Positions 45,991 through 58,767 are shown, numbered from the stretch's first letter. The stretch: DNA of 64,000 nucleotides from Tulasnella sp. 424 (GCA_019633425.1 WSUB01000207.1:1-64000), one strand, 5' to 3'. Numbers and translations: made by a program. The notes: generated from the letters alone by a model not told the origin.

Positions 45991-47179
45991 GTTTAAATAC
46001 TCACAAGTCACTGTTACCGTATAGGAGAGCTTGAATGATATATTATACCCTTATTGCTCGCTACGCTCGCAATCCTGACTTCACGCGATCTTGCCTCCCC
46101 TTCAATGTTGAAGCAAACACGGGCAAGCCTGTAACAAGAAACACTTGAACAGGCCCAATCGTAATGCTTCGATTATCCAGATATATGTAATGGTACCATT
46201 ATTGTAATCTCATACTCGTGTTCTGCTTATGGCAAGCTTTCTAACGAGCCCGAAATCGTCTGCCAACGACTAGTGGCCAAAGGGTCTCTCTGGCCGCTGG
46301 GACTATGGTGCCCATCAGTAGTCAAACGGCTTATTCCAATTACAATGTTGGGCTTTTTACTTAGCCGATTTCATTTAGCTTAAATGGTGTTTCTCGTATC
46401 GAATATGATGCCGCTCTTTTGCTGATAATTCTGGAAAACCTGACATCGACACTCTCCGACCCCCAACCCTCATCACTCAGAACTCTAGACCCTATAAACG
46501 CCGAGATTGACCACTTCAATTTTGCTACTGCATCGACTGCCAAAAACAATGTGGGATACCTTGGGACACCGATGACCAATGCGATGCTCAGCTTGTGACC
46601 AAGTCCACCGCGACCGAGCCGTCAAAAGACTTGTTATCCGAATACCCGCCCGAGAGGGGCAGCCTTGTACTCTTTGCAATCCTTTATCCTTAATTCCCAC
46701 TACAACGCATATCCGAACGAGAATCGACCTGGTCAATGCAAGGAATATGCCGTTCTACTTCATTTCCCGACGACTTCCGAGCTACGCGAGCCTTTTGCAG
46801 CGCAGGCACTCCATATTAATTTTGGGTCCCTCTAGAATGCCGTATCTACCAAGCCATGGGCAGGACCAAAACTTTCTCACACGGAGATGGCGAGCAAAGG
46901 TTTTCAAGGCGTTCTCGCCCGCTTCATTTTCAGCAGCCACGTTGGGGCGGTTTCAGGCCCCAGCAGCTTGTTATTCAGCCCGGGTGTAATAACCTTGTTA
47001 GAGCATTGAGTCGATGGATGGCCTTGTTTATGTCGGTGATGGCTGGTTGGCTCGGTTGGAGATGGTTCAGGGGGGCCTGAGTTGGTACCTCTCCGATGCC
47101 GTCGCGCTTTCCCATTCGCAATGGCCAAGCACATTAAAAGGATATTCAGTAGGTAGGAAGCATCTAGATACATTGGGAG
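45991..47179. other. Spacer
   Basis: No gene recognised. 46010-46130 resembles 57860-57960 (actcac, then gagagctt.aatga and a later tgcctcccttcaat/tca), and 46990-47180 resembles the downstream side of the b561 genes (near 50440-50560), so part is duplicated unit flank. Confidence 0.35.
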
Positions 47180-47895
47180 CCTTTTGGTCGAGTTAGGACA
47201 ATCTAGGCAGGTCCGAAGTCATGAGTTGGAGGCAGAGTTCGTGGGGCGTTGGTCTCCTGCCTCCATTGCCTCGGCAACAACCGCGCCATCAAAGCCCTCC
47301 CCATCCAGAATTATGCACACGCTTTATTAGCCTCTAGCACTTTACAACGTGCACGAGGGATATGGGTATGAGTGTTTCTTTGCGTTTGGGTCGAACGTCG
47401 ATGAAGTGCCGTTCCTGAGGCATATGAGAGCCTGCTGGACCGCTGACTGATTGGTTGGGGTCCATAGTGGCGGTGCCCATTTTGTCGTGCTGAACGAGTT
47501 TGGCATCAACTGCGCTGGACGATGGTTTGTTAGCCGAGTAAGACCAGATCATTGGCACGGCATTTTGGGCCTTTTTCGGGAGGGGGTAGGTAAATGCAAT
47601 TGTCGTCGAGCTCGCAGACAACTACAGAATAGAAAAGGCGAGTGAGGTCACATCGCAATGAAGTATCGACCCCAGAGACGGAATTACAATCGTGTTTTCA
47701 GCTGCGAGAGTAGCAATAACGGTTGGGTTCGCAATCACCGTAGGTATGACGTGTTCCGTCTCTTCGCGTTGAGAGATTGTAATGGTTCTATCCGCGTTGA
47801 GCTAAGTAATTACCATAGGCGAATTCGATGCCAAATCCAACTGCAATCCATCCTAGTTTTCGATCGCAAATTGACTGACAAGCTGGTCTATGTGG
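47180..47895 (-). pseudogene. DOMON/cytochrome b561 pseudogene, copy 3, internally deleted
   Basis: The minus-strand sequence begins in the DOMON exon (QLVSQFAIE, LGWIAVGFG, frames broken and the M-N-S motif lost), continues into the next exon (AFTYPLPKKAQNAVPMIWSY, VQHDKMGTATMD), then jumps at about 47440 straight to the end of the b561 exon (VPFLRHMR, then the reversed order YNVHEGYGYE). The signal exon and most transmembrane helices are missing. Confidence 0.75.
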
Positions 47896-48076
47896 ATACT
47901 GAGGACGGCAGCGGACGGTCAGCACCCGGGGGCACGTGACGGTGTTGGGTATAGCGGCATAGTGCTCGGATAATCACACCGCCTTGAGGTCTTGATCAGT
48001 GTACCCATACCCGCCCACCCAATCACATTCCGGGGATTATGACAACGTCGTGTCAGATATCAACCAATTCCTCAGC

Positions 48077-49616
48077 ATGGTATCCTCCTGTGTCGCCTCC
48101 CCCTCCTTTCCTTGCGCCTCCGGCAGAGATGTAAGTGGCGCCACTCCCCCAACGCCTAACATCAACTGAAATCAAACAGCATTCGAAGCCCGCAGCCTCT
48201 CCCGCCTTATCGAGCTCCGTGTTGAGGATTGAAAAGCCGCTGGACACGTCCGCTTCCCAATACTCATTTCGCACACCTGCACGCGTCTCCGCGACATCGT
48301 CCACTCCATCCCCATGCTCTCGACCGACATCAACTTTGTAGGTGGTAAAACCCATCCAGGCGCTTATGACGAAATTGCCGCTCGTTTGGAACGAAGCTCA
48401 TCGGTACCCATCGACGTGGCAGCTTCAAACATCACAACAAAAGAAGATGTCGAGATCTTTTTGCGTTTGGTTTACCCACACGTCAGAAGATGGAGGAGTT
48501 TCGACTTAAGCGTGTTGGACGCTGATGTGGCTGCCACGCTCATGGAGAACTTGTTGGATGAGGCTCCTATTCTGGAGAGGATGAACCTGTCGGGACCTGG
48601 TGATTCAGTCATCAATCCGTTTGGTGGACGAGCTTCTAACCTCCGACACCTGTCTATAAGGGGCATGTCCTTGAAGTGGGACGGTCCCCTTTTCAATAAC
48701 CTTCATACCCTTTCCATCCATACCCCAACATGGACCCAAACCTCGCTCCTCGGTGAATGTAAGTGGACCTTGGTTTCATTCCTCCCATCGAGTTTATTTT
48801 TTCCGTGCTTGTCCGGTTAAGTTTCGCCGGGCACAGAGCGATGCAACCTTATGTATATAGTCGTCTTATTGCTCTCCAAAAGCCTCCGCCCGGAGACACG
48901 CCCGTGCGTGCAAACACGGTTAAAAAGCAAATGCTGACCACCTCATTCCCTCCTCCTACAGGGCATCACCTCAAGAAACTTAAAATCCGTTCAGACTACT
49001 TAAAGCGCATGCAACTCCGCTTCAGCTCGTCACACGTCGTAGCTCCACATCTCGAATGCCTAGAACTCAACGGCATCACTGAAGAGGACGTCGTCCGCCT
49101 GCTGTCTCATGTCGAAATGCCCCACTTGACTCGCCTGCTTTTCACTCACATCATAGACTCTCCAAACCAGGTCAACACTCAAATCTTGCCTCTTCCCGCC
49201 CTCCGGGTCTTGCGCTTGCACGCTACGGAAATGTGCCAAGACAACCTTCTCAACGTGCTCCGCAAAGTCCCCAACCTGCACAACATCTCCTTCGAGGATT
49301 CCTCGCCCATCCCATCGTTCATTACCGAATTGACAACCCGTCCTGAAGACCAAGATACCTGGGTCATGCCCTCCCTTCAAGACTTCCGAGTTATGGCTTT
49401 GAAAAGGCCAACGCTCATCGTGCTTACGACGATTCAGACATTGCAAATGCGTTGCAGAGGATGGTTCGGCAGCGAGAGGATGCGGTCAAAATGCGCGCGA
49501 AGATGTGCATTTTCGAAGGCGAGAGGGACGACTTGACCAGGCATGCGGCGGAGTGGGGAGTTGAGAGGCCGTACAAGCGTGTCCATTCAATCACTTCGGA
49601 TGGGGAGACACAGTGA
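48077..49616 (+). pseudogene. F-box/leucine-rich-like protein gene, damaged
   Basis: The readable frame runs through ARSLSRLIELRVED, HTCTRLRDIVHSIPMLSTDI, then leucine-patterned repeats (LRLVYPHVRRWRSFDLSVLD, LRHLSIRGMSLKW, LHTLSIHTPTW), an intron starting about 48757 and ending before 48961, and more repeats (HLECLELNGITEEDVVRLLS, LRVLRLHATEMCQDN). It ends RPYKRVHSITSDGETQ at 49616. This layout is that of Agaricomycete F-box-like proteins with irregular leucine-rich repeats. Two lesions are visible: a TGA in place of an expected Trp in RVEDWKAAG near 48232, and a one-base loss near 49390 (FRV then GFEKANAHRAYDD in another frame). A shortened product from the ATG at 48314 is possible. Confidence 0.55.
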
Positions 49617-49824
49617 AAGGAGCGGGGAAAAAGATTTGAAATAGGGGTTTTGCGATGGTGGGCACCCTCAAATGCGTAGCTGCCTTCCATAGTCTGACGG
49701 ATTACTGATGGCTCGATCGACCGCTCGATGAAGTATTCTCGTTCTCTAGATCCAAACCTAAACACTTTCACCAAACAAGAATCCATCCACCCTTTAGACG
49801 ATATACAACCAACTCTAGACTACT

Positions 49825-50430
49825 GGGTAAAGCATTTTGAGAACGTCGATCGAGCGTCTGTCTTTTAAAGATAGCCGTAAATGATATAAGAATCGAGGCA
49901 GGAAGGCACGAAATGGTCAAGTCTGAGGAGGGTATTCTCGGCTGGTTCTGACCCGTCCAATATCAAAGCGTATCGTTTATAAGTTTATAATATAGCCAGC
50001 TCCAACTCTTCGATCCTCAAGGCAACCAGACATAGAATGTCACTGCTCTAAGGCCCTTAAATGCAGAGGATCTGTGAAAAATTTGGGGAGGAGAAGAATC
50101 TGGCTAATTTTATAAACAGCAGCGCGCAGTCAGGAATAGCCTTAAAACTTCGTTCGAACACCTTACGCGTTTGGACCGCTCGCCTAATGAGCGCAATTGA
50201 AAGAGCAAGAAGGGGCCGATAATCAGCGTCGATTGGAATAACATTTTAGCTGGTACGAACTCCCCAGCGTTAAGCAGACTGGAGCACGATGTAGGTTGCC
50301 TGACAACACTCCCAGCTGATAGCGTTTGCAGGCATGCAGCCCATCCACCTGAGCTCAAGATGATCAAATGGGCTGAATACTTAGTCGGGACCACCCGATA
50401 GCCACTAGTCTATTACACGGGCTATAGGAC
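49825..50430. repeat. Duplicate of the b561 copy 1 5' flank
   Basis: It carries gtcgatcgagcg, aagtctgaggaggg and tcgtttataa blocks in the same order as 43720-43930, then the 250-bp block of 44140-44330. It lies downstream of b561 copy 2, as expected if the b561 units arose by tandem duplication. 49617-49824 holds nothing recognisable. Confidence 0.6.
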
Positions 50431-50547
50431 AAGTAGATTTCCGATGTCGTACCGCTCTCCCATTCGCAATAGCCAAGCGCATTAAAAAAAGTGAGCAAGT
50501 AAAAGCATTTAGATACGGTGGGAACCCCTTGGTCGGGTTGGGACAAT

Positions 50548-52630
50548 CTAAGCAGATCGGAAGTCTTGAGGTGGAGGCAAATTTCGTCGGGCGTTGGTCT
50601 CCTGCCTCCATTGACTCGGCAACAACGAAAGGCCGGAGACGTATACCAGAGGTATAATCTATCATAAAAATGAAAATAAATCGTCATCAGATCCGGTACT
50701 CAGGTTGAACCTCTTCGAACTTACGATAACCATAGCGGTCCACCAGGCTCTCATATGCCTCAGGAACGGCACTTCATCGACGGTCGACCCAAACGCGAAG
50801 AACCACTCATACCCATATCCCTCGTGAACGTTGTAAAGCGCTAGAGCAATTAAGCAGAGGCCTAATAAAGCGTGCGCGTAATTCTGGATCGGCCGGCCTT
50901 TGATGGCGGGGAGGATTGTGTCTCTGGCTGTCGGCCCCTTTGCCATGGGAGTGGGACCGCTTTCGTTGACTAGAGCCGTGGTCGAGGGACCAGGGAGAGT
51001 GGGTGGGTAGGTTTGGCGGACGGAAGATGATGTATGTTCTGGGTGAGACATCGGTTGAAGTGCGGTGGATGTTTTGGGTTCGTGGGCGTTCCAAGGTTCT
51101 AGAGGAGGGAGAGGTTTGCGCTTGGGTTTGAAGAAGTGAATTATGACGCCGAGAGCCATTTGGCAGAGGTAGAGAACGAGGAGCACAAGTCCAACGCGCT
51201 TCGCAAAGCAGATAATTAGGTGGGGATGGACTCCGATACGAGCGAATAGTGCTTACTCGATGATTGTCCTGGAAATGGTCAACCCTCACGTAATTATAGG
51301 CGGTGACCCAACCGGCAAGGATGATTGGGCTTGAAACGATGAACTGGACGAACCAGTGTGCGGTGAACCACTTGTCTTTGAGGAATGGGATGGTGCGGGA
51401 GAACCTCGCGATAAAAATTCCTGCGCAGAAGCCAAAGCGAGTTTGTCTCCTAGTAGTACTAGTCTAGCATCATTGCGCTCACGTACCTATAGGGAGGCAC
51501 ACCAAAAACCCAACAGTCATTAAAATCCCGTGCGTCCGAATCGTCTTCTCCGGATCCGGTAGGGGAACATCATCGCTCGAGTTTCCATCAGACGATGCTC
51601 CGGTAGGCAGCGGAATGATTGTTTGAGTGCTTGTCCCGATCACTGTGGTCGTAGCGCCCTTCCCAGTGGAGAGAGCGCCGACGGATTGAGTGAGGTCCAT
51701 AGTGGCGGTGCCCATTTTGTCGTGCTGAACGAGTTTGGCATCGACTGCGCTCGAGGACGGTTTGTTAGTCGAGTAGGACCAGATCATTGGCACGGCATTT
51801 TGGGCCGTTTTCGGGAGGGGGTAGCTAAATGCGATTGTCGTCGAATTCGCAGACAACTACAAAGGAGAAAGGTAAGCGACGCCCCGTCGCAGTGAAATAT
51901 CGACCCCAGAGACGGAGCTTACAATCGTGTTCCCAGCGACGAGAGTAGCAATATCGGTGGGGTTCGCAATCACCGTAGGCATGACGTGTTCCGTCGCTTC
52001 GCGTTGAGAAATCGTAATGGTTCCGTCCGCATTGGGCCAAGTAATCACCATGGGTGAGTTCGGCATCTCGGTACCAAATCCAATTGCCATCCATCCTAGT
52101 TGGTCGATTGCGAATTGACTGACAAGTTGGTCTGTGAGGGATGCCGGGAACGGCAGTGGGTGGTTAGTAATGGGGCACGTGACAGTAGGGTGGGGGTGCA
52201 GCGAAGCTGGCCGAGTTGTCCACATATTGCTCGGATGAGTTGACACCGATCGACTGCGCAGCAACCGATCACAGCCTTGGCGTCTTCGATCAGTGCCACC
52301 CTACCAGCCCATCCAATCATATGCCGAGGATAATTATGATAACGTCATGCCGCTTGGCTGACAAGCTTTGCGACACATTGCACACTCACAAGTTACGCTA
52401 TTCCCGTTCACGACTGCGTTGACGCAAAGATTCTGTTGGATGTTCGTAACGGTTAGCATTAGTCGTGGTTGGTTTGAAGAGGGGAGCGTGCAGGACGAAA
52501 AGTTGCATTAATACTCTGGGCGGACGACTTGCAAAGTCTCAGAAGGTAAACTCACCGTTCCGCAAAACTGCCCACCTGTGGCAGCTTGTACTGTGGATAG
52601 CAACAACGGAAGTGCTATTAGGCGAAGCAT
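50548..52630 (-). CDS. Secreted/membrane DOMON plus cytochrome b561 protein, copy 2 (481 aa)
   Basis: Seven exons on the minus strand: 52556-52630, 52390-52432, 51923-52131, 51487-51856, 51257-51420, 50725-51198 and 50548-50658; 481 residues, all in phase. Signal peptide MLRLIALPLLLSTVQA, DOMON motifs GGQFCGT, LGWMAIGFGTEMPNSPMVI and WPNADGTITISQR, then the b561 part with RTHGILMTVGFLVCLPIG, WFTAHWFVQF, DNHR, NYAHALLGLCLIALALYNV and a last helix LVYVSGLSLLPSQW. The fourth b561 landmark is DNHR where copy 1 has DSHT. It is a close paralogue of the gene at 41659 in the same orientation, 7 kb away. Expected to be an extracellular haem domain fused to a membrane electron-transfer domain. Confidence 0.88.
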
Positions 52631-53220
52631 CGAGTACGTCGAACGGCTCCCTGACACCAAGAGCATGAATGATGGGGAAATCGAGTTGAGCAAGCGCGAA
52701 ATGGTCAGTTTGGAGCTCTCAAAATGGAGTAGTGGTAATGAGGGTTTTGGCTGGCTTTGGTTGTCAGGGTGCGCCCTTTATAGCGGCGTCAGAGCTTTGA
52801 TCCCGAAGTACCGAAAATAAACCCCCCTCTGCCGCGAGTGTGGAGCGGGCTGTGAACAAAAAGCGGATAGGAACGTCGAGACAACTTCCCTAAAAAGCAA
52901 TGCTCAGTCAGGAACAGCTGGATCTCATTTGGACGCCTAGCTCACACCTATTTAGACCGCTCGGGACAGGAAGGCACGTTATTGCGACCGTAAGTAAACC
53001 CGATAGGAATGGAATGGAGTTGGTGCGAAACCTCCGTCGTCGGGCACTTAGCGGATCGCGGTCGATACAGAGAAACCCTGTCTTAACACTCGACTTTGGT
53101 TAAATCCTTGGGTAGGACGGTGTTGACGCGCACTGGTTTCGGGCGCTAACCGTGGGAGAGGTGCAAGTGAGACGGCATCCGCTTCACCGCTTCACCCCTT
53201 CACATCGTATCTCTACCATA

Positions 53221-54652
53221 ATGTCTGAGGATATTGCGATGGTGGAGTCGTATCCAAGTGCTGATTCCGACAAGAGAAAGGCCGTTGACCTAGGAGACTC
53301 CGACTCTGATGATTTCGGCCAGGCCAGTTTGTCTTCGGTGCGCCATTTAACCGCCGAAGGCTTGCTTTCAGATGACTGACCCATTTGTACACAAAAACCT
53401 TTCTAAGACCGCACAGAGAAGAAAGAGACTGGAGCCGGCCAATGTTGCAGGGAATCCCATCCTCGGCATAGTCGATGAGCCCTCGGTCCAACCCGGCGCT
53501 CCACTGGGGGAGGACGCCGAAGAACTCCAAGGAAACCTGGCTGCACCTGGTACTCCTATCCTCTCCGGCGGTTACGCAAACATCTTTCGGGGCATATGGA
53601 GAAGTCTCGATGGCACGATAACGGTCGTTGCCGTCAAAACACTGAAGCCGATCCGTCCGACATCAATGACATTCAGGCCTGATCCCATCGCCTTACAGAA
53701 GGGAAGGGAGAAGGCGAGTAAGCCCTACAGAATCTGTTTCGAACTCATTATAACTATATCTGGGACACAGCGCCTGAGACGTGAAGTCGCTGTTTGGGCT
53801 CGTCTCGTTCACCCAAATATCCAACCTCTCTTGGGGTTTAGGACCCAGTCCGAACCTTGTCTCGTCAGCCAATGGTGCGAGAACGGAAATTTGGTGAACT
53901 ATCTTGACGGCAATCCCAACCTCTCTCGGCCCGGAAAACTGCAACTGGCGGGTTTTTCGATCATATTTCTTTTTTTTTACTCCTGTGCTCACTCCAGATT
54001 TTCTAGTTAGTACAGGTTGCGAGTGGGCTTGCTTTTCTTGACTCTCAGTCACCCCCCATCTGCCATGGTGACATCAAACCCGAGAATGTCCTCGTGAACG
54101 GTTTGTGCGAGGCAGCATTATCCGATTTTGGCTTAAGTCGGGTCATCCAGGAGCTTGATGCTTCAACCGGTTTTACCACTGGAGACGGGCCTAAAGGCAG
54201 CCAAAAGTATATGGCTCCGGAGCTATTTGAAGAGGAAAACTCGGAGCCAACATTGGAAACCGATGTGTACGCTTTTGGTGGGCTGGTACTGACGGTACGT
54301 CTTCGAACCGGGACATTGGACCGCAAGCTGAAGGCTTGGTTATCAGGTGATGAGCGGGAGCCCTCCGTTTGCTCGAATCAAGGCGCCCGCAAAGGTCCTA
54401 TTTCGCATAGTGAATGGAATACACCCGAAACCCGAGGAACATCCGGGCTTAGAGGAAAACGATTCTCTTTGGTCTCTGATGTGTCAATGCTGGGCCCGCG
54501 AACCGTCGATGCGCCCTATAATGAGTAATTTAAAGATCGAGGTTAGTTCTTTGGGCTGGGTTATGGTATATTTGAGGACGCGCCGAAATGACTTTGGTTT
54601 TACTTTAGCTCCGACGTCCCCGCAAACCTCTAATGCTCCCTCAAATAAGTGA
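53221..54652 (+). CDS. TKL-type protein kinase, copy 1 (splicing/frame uncertain)
   Basis: A kinase domain spread over several exons: acidic N-terminus from ATG 53221 (MSEDIAMVESYPSADSDKRK), then DEPSVQPG, a glycine loop ILSGGYANIFRGIWR, the VAVK lysine (VVAVKTLK), RREVAVWARLVHPNIQPLLG, hinge SQWCENGNLVNYL, and after an intron ending 54015 the catalytic loop CHGDIKPENVLVN, LSDFGLSRV and YMAPELF. An intron 54295-54348 leads to VMSGSPPFARIKAP and the end WAREPSMRP. The HRD arginine is glycine, which is usual in these fungal TKL kinases as I recall. Two spots do not splice cleanly: after QASLSS (frame differs from copy 2) and after PIALQ, where the expected CAG-GT donor is CAGAAG. The gene may be damaged there. 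Confidence 0.6.
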
Positions 54653-55319
54653 TGTGATGGCCAAGGTTAGTGTTTTGGGTTGCGATAACAGAAATTTGAT
54701 GAGCCGTCAAGATGACCTTGTTTTGAATTTAACTAAAGGAACGACCTGACAATATTCCGGCTCCGACAAAGTAAGCAATCTGCGGTCCGGTTTACAGACC
54801 TTATCCGTTTGCTGAGAGTAATTTGCCTTCCTCCAATATCGCTCACGAGATGTCGTTTGTCACATTCAAGGTCCTTTCATTGTCCGGTCTTGGGATGCGA
54901 CTATAGGTTGGTCCACCGCATCAACTTTATATCCCTCTCTAAATCATTCACCGCGTCCCCAAATTCTCTTGTAAATACAGAAATGAGCGCAAGGAATCCG
55001 TAAAGCAGCACATACGCCGTCGGCATCTGGATTCTGTCTATCTTGAGGTCGTCACGATGCCCCAACCTGGGGCCGAGATCCGCATCAAACTATGATCTTG
55101 AGTCTCGCGCTAGCGTACCAGAATATCCGCTTTCAGCTCCCATTGTTCAACCGTGGTTCCCAACCTTTCAACCGCCGTTGGATCATCCTAGAGCCCGAGG
55201 TCTTGGCCTTGCCTGAAGTGCAAGCTCCCCTGGAAAAAGGGACAGTTTTGATTCGGATATTCAATCTCCACTTTTAACGGTAACCAACCGATATTTTTTC
55301 TCTCTGCCACCTTCTGTAC
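54653..55319. other. Spacer after kinase copy 1
   Basis: No clear gene. Short frames at 54809-55003 and 55092-55277 lack support. Confidence 0.35.
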
Positions 55320-55390
55320 TGGTTTGTAAGCGGGGTGTCTGCGGTACCGTCTCGCGCACCTTGACGTCAGTCTGCTCGCGAGCAATGCAT
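55320..55390 (-). repeat. Fragment related to the 44462-45197 element
   Basis: The stretch ttgtaagcggggt..., cgcgcaccttgacgtc and tctgctcgcg matches 44810-44890 in inverted orientation. The terminal repeats are not present, so this is a fragment or a diverged relative. Confidence 0.6.
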
Positions 55391-55639
55391 TTAAATTACC
55401 ATAAAAACGTCCTCCATTTGATAGAACCACACCCTCTGATTGTACGCGCGATCTGCGGCGAAGCCCAGCGGGCTCTAGCTCACGTTAAATTCTCTCAAAT
55501 CAGCAGAGCGCAAGGGAGGGAGCGCGAACAGAGGAAGAAGCGAATATTCATTAAGCCGTCCGTGGGGGGACCAGCGAATTCCGAAACAAGTAGATGAATA
55601 GGAGTGAAAATGGACCTCCGACTTACGCCAAAGGCGTTT

Positions 55640-57050
55640 TTGGACTCTTGCGAACCCCGAGGTGGGGCCGTCCTTGCATCTGTTCCCTGTTTGCACTGCC
55701 GGGGCAACAACGGAAGACCGATGAGGTAGATGCACAGGATGATCTGACACGAAATCCTTGACCGGAATTAGTTCTCTAGTCTGGAGAGTTCAAGGAAAGG
55801 AAAGGGACACGTACGATAAAACACGTGATCCACCAAGCCCTTCTGTAAACTCCTCAAAAGCGCCACCCTGCTGATAGGCGTTCCAAACGCTTTCGGCCAC
55901 TCATCACTATACCCTCATAAACGTTATAAAATGACAGCCCGATGGTCTTCAATCCCAAACTCGCGTGCCATAATTCTGAGACGGGCACCCCGTGATGGCG
56001 GGGACCACCGTATCCCTCGCCGAAGTTTCGTTCATAACGGTCCTTCCTCTGCTCTTCGGTCCCATGGTAGACTGAGCTCTAGCGGTAGGCTTTGCTTGAC
56101 GCGGAATAATGGAGGTGGGATATCACGGGCTGTTCGGTGGGCAGGCGGAGGTGCGAGGCAAGTGCGGACTTTTCGGGAGCGGAATCGGGCGTGGTGGTGG
56201 TGGTTGCGGTGGAGAGAGGAGGACCAGGTTTTCGAGTGGGTTTGATGAAGTGGATTATTGTACCCCAACCCATTTGGACGAGGTAAAGAATGAGGAGAGC
56301 TAGTACAGCACGTTGGCAAACAGAAAGAGGGTTAGGTCAGAATTGTGGTATCCGCGGATAGGAGAATAGCAAAGGCGCTCAAAGTGTGATTACCTTGGAA
56401 GTGCATGTTGCCACCGTATTGATGCCGCAGGGCCCATCGGGCAAGGATGATGGGTCCGAATACGACGGACGGGACGAATTAGCGAGCGGTGGACTGCGTA
56501 TCTTTGACGAAAGGAATTGTTCTGGAGAACCGGGCGACGAAAGTCACTGACATCTGTGAGGATTAAGATCACTAGTGAACATAAGGTGTGATAGATTCCC
56601 TCCTACCGGAGCAACGCCAACCATCGATAAACCAAGCGTGCTGACCCTTTCTGCCATGCCATGAGTGCGATGTTGGACCTTGTGTTTCCATTATTCGACG
56701 AGGATCTGGGAAGAGGGAGAGCAATGGATTGCGTGCTCGTTCCGATGACGGTCATGATAGCGGGAGTTCCGGTGCGAAGGGCGTTGACGGTTGTGTCATG
56801 TCGATGGAGAACGTGCCCACGTTGTCATGTCTGCGCGAGGGTAGCGTGGGCGGCACTCGAGGAAGGACGTTGACTCGGGCATGCCCCGATGAGAGGTACG
56901 GCGTCGAGGGATGAAGTCGAAACTGGGTGTCTCAATGCGATGACGGCCGAATTCGTGGCTAGTCGGGAACAGCAGGGTGGATTAGAGTTCGGCGATGCTC
57001 GAGAGATCATCAACACCAAATAATGCGGACGATAGACTTGTCCCATTCCA
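55640..57050 (-). pseudogene. DOMON/cytochrome b561 pseudogene, copy 4
   Basis: Scattered landmarks in the right order on the minus strand: GWGTIIHFIKPTRKPGPPL at about 56270, ARDTVVPAITGCPSQNYGT near 56010, and the last-exon helix LIGLPLLPRQCKQGTDART near 55700. The b561 helix around 56460-56520 (RTIPFVKDTQSTA) and the TVGTFSIDM-like linker near 56800 are recognisable, but frames shift repeatedly. It is the most decayed of the five copies. Confidence 0.6.
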
Positions 57051-58190
57051 AGCTTGGTTGCTCTTTGTGCCTAATTTGCGACGACAGTGGGCGTTGCATG
57101 CGCAGGAGGGGAGAGCGTGTCATCGTTGGGCCTAGAGATGACCTTGGGAGTGTCGGGCTTCCGTAACCCAAGTCCAATCCCAACTGCTCGAATCCGAGTC
57201 GATCTCTGTTCCCGGGGGAGGGGGGTTGTTGTTGCACAGGATGAGATCATGATGAGATCAGGGAGATCACCCCACGTGATTTGATTTTCAAAACAGAGAT
57301 AATAAACGAAAACGAGATAAACAATGGAAAGGTTTTCGGGATATACGATCAAAATGACGGTGCCGCTTCTTGGCACGCGTATGTACCACGGGTGTCATCA
57401 GCATACTGCCAGACCATCAGACGGTTAGTAATGAGGCACGTGACAGTGTGGCCTGTAGTGATGATGGCCGAGTTGTCCGCATAGTGCTTTGGATGAGCTG
57501 ATTGAGCGACTGCGCAGAATCATTCACAGCCCTGGCGTCTGCAAATTTGATCGGTACACTCCTCCCCGCCCACCAAATGCGGAAAGACAAGAGGTGGAGC
57601 TGCTGAAGAAACAGCTAGATGCGTACTTTTAGGACTTGGTTATTATCTGCCAAAACACCAAAACAATCGAACAACAGTACCGCGTCTTGGGACTGGGCGA
57701 AGATCGGGGTTACCGTTCACGGATGTGCCATATATAGGTCCTGGATATCACCCGCGCAATACCGGACGATCCGAATAATCCCAGCCACCACCACGTCCCC
57801 CAATCCTTTCCCCCAGTTACTCAGGAATTCCCGAGAGTTATAAATGGGATTCGAAAAGAAATAATACTCACAGATCACCGTTGTGGGAGAGCTTCAATGA
57901 AATGATTATAGACCCGCAAGTTTGCCTCCCTTCATCAAGCAACGCTGATACTTACCACGGCATAGTATGGGCAAGACCAAGAGGCGTTGGCCTGGAAATC
58001 TTCGTACTGTTCTAGCTTGCTTCATTATCAGTAACCGCATTGGGGAGAAGGAGGACGACATGAGACGCCAGTTGGGCCATGTTGCAACGTTGGTGGCGCG
58101 GGTCATGGCATGAACCGTGAGACTAGACCGGAGGTGCAAGTGATCATGAGACGCTCACACCCTCCCCCTCATATCGTGTATCTCCGCCGC
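57051..58190. other. Spacer before kinase copy 2
   Basis: 57420-57560 resembles 52160-52310 (intron region of b561 copy 2: ggttagtaatg.ggcacgtgacagt), so the decayed b561 unit extends into it. The stretch 58110-58196 matches the sequence directly before the start codon of kinase copy 1 and is the kinase copy 2 leader. Confidence 0.4.
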
Positions 58191-58196
58191 AATGTC

Positions 58197-58750
58197 CACC
58201 TGATGGTTAAAGAAATCGTCGACTTTGTCCTTTCTCTGCGAAATGCTTACCTAACTTACCTGCGTGCCTGCAGGCACCACTACCCCACCTTTCCTCCTAA
58301 CCCGACTCTCGCTCCCCCTCCTTCCGTTAATTGCCTCTCACTCTCTTATTCCTCTCCTTTGCTGAGTTTTTTTGCACGCTTTGACTCTCTTTTCACTCAT
58401 CTCTTTGTTTTCCTTCCTGTGTGATTACGATCATGCGGGTCTGATCGATCCCCTTTTTTCCCTTTTTGGCATGATCGCCTTTGTTTGCTCATGAGCTTGC
58501 CGATCACCCTACCTGCTCTGCCCGCTAGCCCCATCTTTGCTGCTTTCCTTGCACATCCGCATCCATACTTAGACTGCCTCGCTTTTCTCTCTCTCTGCCC
58601 CTCGCTCCGTACTCTCGGTGTCTGTCCGACGTCCTCCCCTTCCGCTTTGACCTTTCCTCTATTTAACGCCCGCTGTTGCCACTCTAGTGACGGGACGTCG
58701 AAGGTAACTGCTCCGCCGGCTGACACCGGAGCGAAGCGTAGGAACTCCCT
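58197..58750. mobile_element. 554-bp insertion with TGTC target duplication
   Basis: Kinase copy 1 reads ataATGTCTGAG at its start. Copy 2 reads caATGTC at 58192-58196, then 554 bp of foreign sequence, then TGTCTGAG at 58751. The tetramer TGTC (58193-58196 and 58751-58754) is duplicated, as expected for an insertion. The insert is C/T-rich, contains the palindrome gtgcctgcaggcac near 58265 and CT-repeat tracts, and has no convincing gene. It could be a solo LTR, but its ends are not the usual TG...CA. Confidence 0.6.
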
Positions 58751-58767
58751 TGTCTGAGTATATAGAG

